Of a DNA stretch of 64,000 nt, positions 59,879 through 64,000 are shown one piece after another. Source of the stretch: Mycolicibacterium vinylchloridicum (lineage in GTDB: Bacteria; Actinomycetota; Actinomycetes; Mycobacteriales; Mycobacteriaceae); NCBI RefSeq assembly GCF_013404075.1, contig NZ_JACBJQ010000001.1:186001-250000 (forward strand), in the 5' to 3' direction. The notes beneath the pieces were generated by a model that searched no databases, was not told the origin of the DNA, and saw nothing but the letters and a program-made list of their open reading frames with translations. The stretch's first letter is position 1, and every line of letters starts with the position of its first letter. Both the position numbers and the translations under genes were made by a program.

Positions 59879-61230
59879 ACTTGACGCATGGCTGGCTATT
59901 GATCGCAATCCAGATCCTCGCGGCGGCAGCTTTGCTGGTGGCCGTCGGGCGCAGATCGTCACGTTGGCTGCGAATCTGGCTCCCTGTCGCGGCCATTTTC
60001 GGTGGCGCTTGTGCGGCGTTGACGTTCTGGTTCATCGAATATCAGGGGTTGTCTCAGGATCCGGCCCCAGCGATGTTCTGGGTGTGGATCGTCGGCTTCG
60101 GGGCCGCCGTCGTCGTCCTGGCCGCCGGCTGGCCGGGCACCGGATGGACACGCAGAAGTTCGGCGCTGGTTGCCGTTCCACTGTGTCTGCTGTGTACGGC
60201 ATTGGCGGTCAACGTCTGGGTCGGTTACTTCCCCACGGTGCAGTCGGCCTGGGAACGGCTCAGCGGGACCGAACCGCCGCGCTGGATCGACCAGGAGACC
60301 CTGGCCGACATGCAGCGGCGCGGAGTCAGGCCGACCGAAGGTGTTGTGGTCAAGGTGACGACTCCCGATGCGGCATCGGGGTTTTCCCACCGGCAGGAAT
60401 ATGTGTACCTGCCACCGGCATGGTTCGCGACCTCGCCGCCGCCCGCTCTGCCGGCCGTGATGATGTTCGGCGGGGAATTCGGCCGCCCCGACGACTGGCT
60501 CCGTTCGGCCGATGCGCTCGTGACTCTCGACGACTTCACCGCACGGCACCACGGAAACGCCCCGGTGATGGTCTTTCCCGACGTCGGTGGAACATTCAGC
60601 AATGACACCGAGTGTGTCAACGGCACCCGCGGGAATGCCGCAGATCATCTAGTCAAAGACGTTGTGCCGTTCGTGATCTCGACCTTCGGCGTGAGCCCCG
60701 AGCCGGAGAACTGGGGGGTGGCCGGGTGGTCGTCGGGTGGCACGTGTGCCCTGATGCTGGGCGTGCTGTACCCCGAGGTGTTCAGCGCGATCGTCGACAT
60801 CGACGGGCAGCTGGGACCCAATGCCGGGACCCGGGAGCAGACCATCGCGCGACTGTTCGGCGGCGACGTCGCGGCATGGGAAGCCTTTGATCCCAAATCC
60901 GCGATAGTCCGCCACGGCCCGTACACCGGCATGTCCGCATGGTTCGCCGTGTCATCGGACACGTCCGCCGAGTACCGGCCCGGCGTGCACTCCGGCGCTC
61001 CCCCGACGCCCCCGTCCGACTGGGATACCAATTCAGAGGACCACGCCGACATCGCCCATACCCTGTGTTCGCTGGTGAGCAACTACGGCATCGAATGTGC
61101 GGTCGTGAATACCCACGCATCCCACGATTTCCAAGGGGCCGGTTACGCGTTCGCCGATGCCTTGCCATGGCTGGCCGGCAAAATCGGCACACCGGGCGTA
61201 CATCCGATCCCGATGCCCGGTGCCACATAG
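59875..61230 (+). CDS. Membrane-anchored esterase of the antigen-85/EstD superfamily
   Basis: This 451-residue protein has four N-terminal hydrophobic helices (LLIAIQILAAAALLVAVG; LPVAAIFGGACAALTFWF; WVWIVGFGAAVVVLAAGWP; ALVAVPLCLLCTALAVNVWV) followed by an esterase domain. The domain has YVYLPPAWF, PAVMMFGGEFGRPDDWL, VMVFPDVGGTF, and the nucleophile GVAGWSSGGTCALML. A catalytic His is likely in NTHASHDFQGAG. The family includes mycolyltransferase-like and other esterases; the four-helix anchor is typical of mycobacterial membrane members. GTG 59875 is chosen for the overlap with the upstream gene; an in-frame TTG lies at 59857. Confidence 0.85.
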   Translation: MNLTHGWLLIAIQILAAAALLVAVGRRSSRWLRIWLPVAAIFGGACAALTFWFIEYQGLSQDPAPAMFWVWIVGFGAAVVVLAAGWPGTGWTRRSSALVAVPLCLLCTALAVNVWVGYFPTVQSAWERLSGTEPPRWIDQETLADMQRRGVRPTEGVVVKVTTPDAASGFSHRQEYVYLPPAWFATSPPPALPAVMMFGGEFGRPDDWLRSADALVTLDDFTARHHGNAPVMVFPDVGGTFSNDTECVNGTRGNAADHLVKDVVPFVISTFGVSPEPENWGVAGWSSGGTCALMLGVLYPEVFSAIVDIDGQLGPNAGTREQTIARLFGGDVAAWEAFDPKSAIVRHGPYTGMSAWFAVSSDTSAEYRPGVHSGAPPTPPSDWDTNSEDHADIAHTLCSLVSNYGIECAVVNTHASHDFQGAGYAFADALPWLAGKIGTPGVHPIPMPGAT

Positions 61231-61245
61231 CGTGCAGCTACGGAC

Positions 61246-62436
61246 CTAGACCACTGTCAGGCAGGCCTGCGCGATCGCCAGTTCCTCGTTCGTCGGGATC
61301 ACCAGCACTGTCGTCGGTGATTTGTCCGCCGAGATCCGTCGTGCTCCCCTGGCCGGGCTGTCGTTGAGGTGCTCGTCGATTTCGATGCCCAGCGGCGCAA
61401 GGCCGCTCAGCGCATCGCGGCGCACGCGCGCGTCGTTCTCGCCCACACCGGCAGTGAAGGTCACCACATCGGTGTGTCCGAGAATGGCCAAGTAGGCACC
61501 GATGTACTTCCGCAGCCGGTGGATGTACACGTCGTAGGCCAATTGCGCCGCCTCGTCACCCGACTCGATCCGCCGGTGCAGGACGCGGAAGTCGATCTCG
61601 CCACCCAGACCGTACATTCCGGAGTGCCGGTTGAGCATGGTCTCGATCGCCTCGACATCCATATTGGCGGTGCGCCAGAGGTATACGAGGACGCCAGGGT
61701 CGACGTCGCCGCTGCGGGTACCCATCACCAGGCCCTCCATCGGGGTGAGGCCCATCGAAGTGTCGACCGGGCGCCCGCCGGCGATCGCCGACGCCGAGGC
61801 GCCGTTGCCCAGATGAAGCACAATCTGGTTCAGCGATTCGATTGGGGCGCCGAGGAACTGGGCAGCGTGCTGACTCACATACTGATGCGAGGTGCCATGA
61901 AACCCGTACCGGCGAATCTGCCACCGACTGGCCAGATCTCGATCGATCGCGTAGGTCGCCGCCGCCGCGGGCAGATTGTGGAAGAAAGCGGTGTCGAATA
62001 CCGCGACGTGCGGCAGATCGGGCAGGACCCGACACGCTACCTCGATACCCAGCACCGCAGCCGGATTGTGCAGCGGCGCCAGTGGTGCGAGCTCCCGCAG
62101 TTTGGCGATCAGCGCATCGTCGACGATCGTGGGCCGGTAGAGGTCTTCGCCGCCGTGGACCACCCGGTGGCCGACGGCGACCAGTCCCATGTCATTCAGA
62201 TCCTGGCCGGCCTCGGCGAACAAGTCGAACGCCACCCGGAGGGCAGCCTCGTGGTCGGCGATCCGGCCTTCCCGCCGGATCTCGCGAGCACCGGACTGCA
62301 GCGTCGCAACCGAGGTCTCCTCGCCAATGCGCTCGACAATCCCGTGCGCGAGCGATGTGGCGGTATCAGGCACCAGCAGTTGATACTTCAGCGACGACGA
62401 TCCGGAATTGAGTACCAGGACGGTATCGGTCATCAC
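61246..62436 (-). CDS. ackA: Acetate kinase
   Basis: This 396-residue ASKHA-fold kinase interconverts acetyl phosphate plus ADP and acetate plus ATP. It begins [20 protein letters not shown] and contains [77 protein letters not shown] and [13 protein letters not shown]. Length is typical. The ATGA overlap with the pta stop couples the pair. It is convergent with the esterase gene 15 bp away. Confidence 0.97.
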   Translation of the reverse strand: MMTDTVLVLNSGSSSLKYQLLVPDTATSLAHGIVERIGEETSVATLQSGAREIRREGRIADHEAALRVAFDLFAEAGQDLNDMGLVAVGHRVVHGGEDLYRPTIVDDALIAKLRELAPLAPLHNPAAVLGIEVACRVLPDLPHVAVFDTAFFHNLPAAAATYAIDRDLASRWQIRRYGFHGTSHQYVSQHAAQFLGAPIESLNQIVLHLGNGASASAIAGGRPVDTSMGLTPMEGLVMGTRSGDVDPGVLVYLWRTANMDVEAIETMLNRHSGMYGLGGEIDFRVLHRRIESGDEAAQLAYDVYIHRLRKYIGAYLAILGHTDVVTFTAGVGENDARVRRDALSGLAPLGIEIDEHLNDSPARGARRISADKSPTTVLVIPTNEELAIAQACLTVV

Positions 62437-64000
62437 ATCGCCTGAGCCTGGATCGCGGTGATCGCGACGGTATTGACGATGTCCTCCACGAGCGCCCCGC
62501 GGGACAGGTCGTTGACGGGCTTGTTGAGGCCCTGTAGCACCGGGCCGATCGCGATGGCGCCGGCGCTGCGCTGCACGGCCTTGTAGGTGTTGTTGCCGGT
62601 GTTGAGATCCGGGAAGATCAGCACGGTTGCGCGGCCGGCCACCGCAGAGCCCGGCATCTTGGCCGCGGCGACGGTCGGGTCGACGGCGGCGTCGTACTGG
62701 ATCGGCCCTTCCACCAACAGTTCTGGCGCTCTTTCGCGCACTAAATCAGTTGCGGTCCGCACCTTTTCGACCCCGCTGCCGCTGCCCGAGGTACCCGTCG
62801 AGTAGGACAGCATCGCAACCCGGGGATCGATGCCGAACTGTGCGGCGGTCCGCGCAGAGCTGATGGCGATGTCCGCCAGTTCTTCGGCGGTCGGGTCGGG
62901 CACGATCGCGCAGTCGCCGTAGGCCAGAACGCGATCGGCCAGGCACATCAGGAAGATGCTGGACACCGTCGACACGTCGGGTCGGGTCTTGATGATCTCG
63001 AATGCCGGCCGCACCGTGTGCGCCGTGGTGTGCGCGGCACCGGACACCATGCCGTCGACAATGCCGTTGTGCACCAACATTGTTCCGAAATACGACACGT
63101 CGTGCATGATCTCACGTGCCTGCTCCAGCGTCACGCCCTTCTTCTTGCGAAGCTCGGCATACTGGGCGGCGAACTTGTCGCAGAGCTCGCTTGTACCCGG
63201 GTTCAGCACAGTTGCCTTGCTCAGGTCAACACTCAGTTCGGCTGCGCGGGAACGGACTTGTTCCTCCTCGCCCAGAATCGTCAGATCGGCGACGCCGCGG
63301 AGCAACAACCGACCCGCCGCATGCAGGATACGGTCGTCGTCGCCCTCGGGCAGGACGATCCGCTTGCGGTCGGCCCGTGCCCGCTCCATCAGCTGAAAGG
63401 TGAACATCTGCGGTGTGGTCACCGTCGGGATCGGCAGACTGAGCCGGTTCTGCAAGTCGTCGATGTCGACGTAGCGCTCCATCAGCGATATCGCGGTGTC
63501 GACCTTGCGGTGTGCGGCCGCGGTGACCCGTCCCCTGGTGCCCGCGACCGCGCTGGCCGTCTCGAACGTGCCGAGGTCGGTGGCGATGATCGGCAGCCGC
63601 AGGCCCAGCCCGGTCACCAATTCTGCGATCGATCGGTGCAGCGGCAGCCCGCCGTTGAGGATGACCGCCGACAGCGACGGGAAGCCTTTTGCGGCATGGG
63701 CGCTGGTGACGGCCAGCACCACGTCGGAGCGGTCACCCGGCGTGATGACGGCGACGCCCTCGGTCAGTCGTTCCAGACAGTGCTCGGCCGTCATGCCTGC
63801 CACCAGGATTCCCATCACTTCGCGGCCGAGCAACGAGGAGTCACCGTGCACCAGCACACCGTCGACGGCATGGCTCAGATCCCCGACGGTCGGTGCTACC
63901 AGGAGCGGCTCCTCGGGGATGACGTAGACGCGCGGCCCGAGGTCCGCGCAGGCCTGCGCCACCGCGTGGAGCTCGGCCGGATCGGCGCGGTTGGCCACGA
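62433..64000 (-). CDS. pta: Phosphate acetyltransferase (partial, cut by right edge)
   Basis: The frame is open to the right edge; at least 522 codons of the C-terminal part are present. It includes the DRTGG-like middle ([20 protein letters not shown] ... [12 protein letters not shown]) and the complete catalytic PTA_PTB domain ([98 protein letters not shown]). The N-terminal P-loop segment lies outside the window. It makes acetyl phosphate from acetyl-CoA for AckA. A GTG at 63998 is internal, not the true start. Confidence 0.95.
   Translation of the reverse strand, partial: VANRADPAELHAVAQACADLGPRVYVIPEEPLLVAPTVGDLSHAVDGVLVHGDSSLLGREVMGILVAGMTAEHCLERLTEGVAVITPGDRSDVVLAVTSAHAAKGFPSLSAVILNGGLPLHRSIAELVTGLGLRLPIIATDLGTFETASAVAGTRGRVTAAAHRKVDTAISLMERYVDIDDLQNRLSLPIPTVTTPQMFTFQLMERARADRKRIVLPEGDDDRILHAAGRLLLRGVADLTILGEEEQVRSRAAELSVDLSKATVLNPGTSELCDKFAAQYAELRKKKGVTLEQAREIMHDVSYFGTMLVHNGIVDGMVSGAAHTTAHTVRPAFEIIKTRPDVSTVSSIFLMCLADRVLAYGDCAIVPDPTAEELADIAISSARTAAQFGIDPRVAMLSYSTGTSGSGSGVEKVRTATDLVRERAPELLVEGPIQYDAAVDPTVAAAKMPGSAVAGRATVLIFPDLNTGNNTYKAVQRSAGAIAIGPVLQGLNKPVNDLSRGALVEDIVNTVAITAIQAQAM

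Overview
The window is high-GC actinobacterial DNA with dense, overlapping genes (ATGA, GTGA and TGATG junctions) and frequent GTG/TTG starts. Gene content and order match the Mycobacterium tuberculosis Rv0408-Rv0439c block as I remember it, in inverted orientation, so the source is almost certainly a Mycobacterium or Mycolicibacterium, probably a fast grower given the extra transport and detoxification genes. All family names come from reading motifs and from remembered homologues; no search was run.

Layout, left to right. 1-4.6 kb: a leftward two-gene operon of a PEP-synthase/rifampin-phosphotransferase-like enzyme and an acyl-AMP-ligase-like enzyme. The ligase carries a nucleotidyltransferase signature at its C-terminal side and runs off the left edge. 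5.0-6.3 kb: SRPBCC protein and HAD phosphatase. 6.4-12.2 kb: conserved SDR-moeA-psd-pssA-AAA ATPase operon. 12.2-14.7 kb: small accessory genes and a divergent TetR pair. 14.9-21.9 kb: Mrp (Mnh) cation/proton antiporter operon with fused MnhA-MnhB, translationally coupled to a SAM methyltransferase. 22.0-28.7 kb: conserved block with LON-domain protein, YbdK-like ligase, sodC, LytR_C protein, DUF3263, def, GNAT and xthA. 28.7-34.5 kb: accessory stretch with an MDR reductase, two unknown small genes, the stub of a lost MFS gene, an alpha/beta hydrolase, a DHA2 exporter, and a DUF559 gene bracketed by 49-bp direct repeats that are themselves palindromic. 34.5-37.6 kb: TPP riboswitch-thiC-thiD-hydrolase. 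37.6-43.9 kb: accessory flavin monooxygenase, DoxX-like protein, an APC permease behind a riboswitch-like leader, a SulP transporter and an NCS2 permease. 43.9-51.2 kb: LpqL-type M28 peptidase, a two-gene UPF0718/YcgQ permease, SGNH hydrolase, and thiG-thiS-thiO under a second TPP riboswitch, with divergent thiE and a Nudix gene. 51.4-55.9 kb: GlnX-GlnH-PknG nutrient-sensing operon. 56-61.2 kb: a nonsense-interrupted second DUF559 gene, an ArsR/SRPBCC/DUF899 cluster, and two membrane-anchored alpha/beta hydrolases. 61.2-64 kb: ackA and pta (pta cut by the right edge).

The genes combine into thiamine synthesis (thiC, thiD, thiG, thiS, thiO, thiE), phosphatidylethanolamine synthesis (pssA, psd), acetate overflow (pta-ackA), amino-acid sensing through PknG, and pH/Na homeostasis (Mrp). 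The least explained parts are the left-edge phosphotransferase/adenylating operon, the DUF559 genes with their palindromic elements, and the structured leader of the APC permease.
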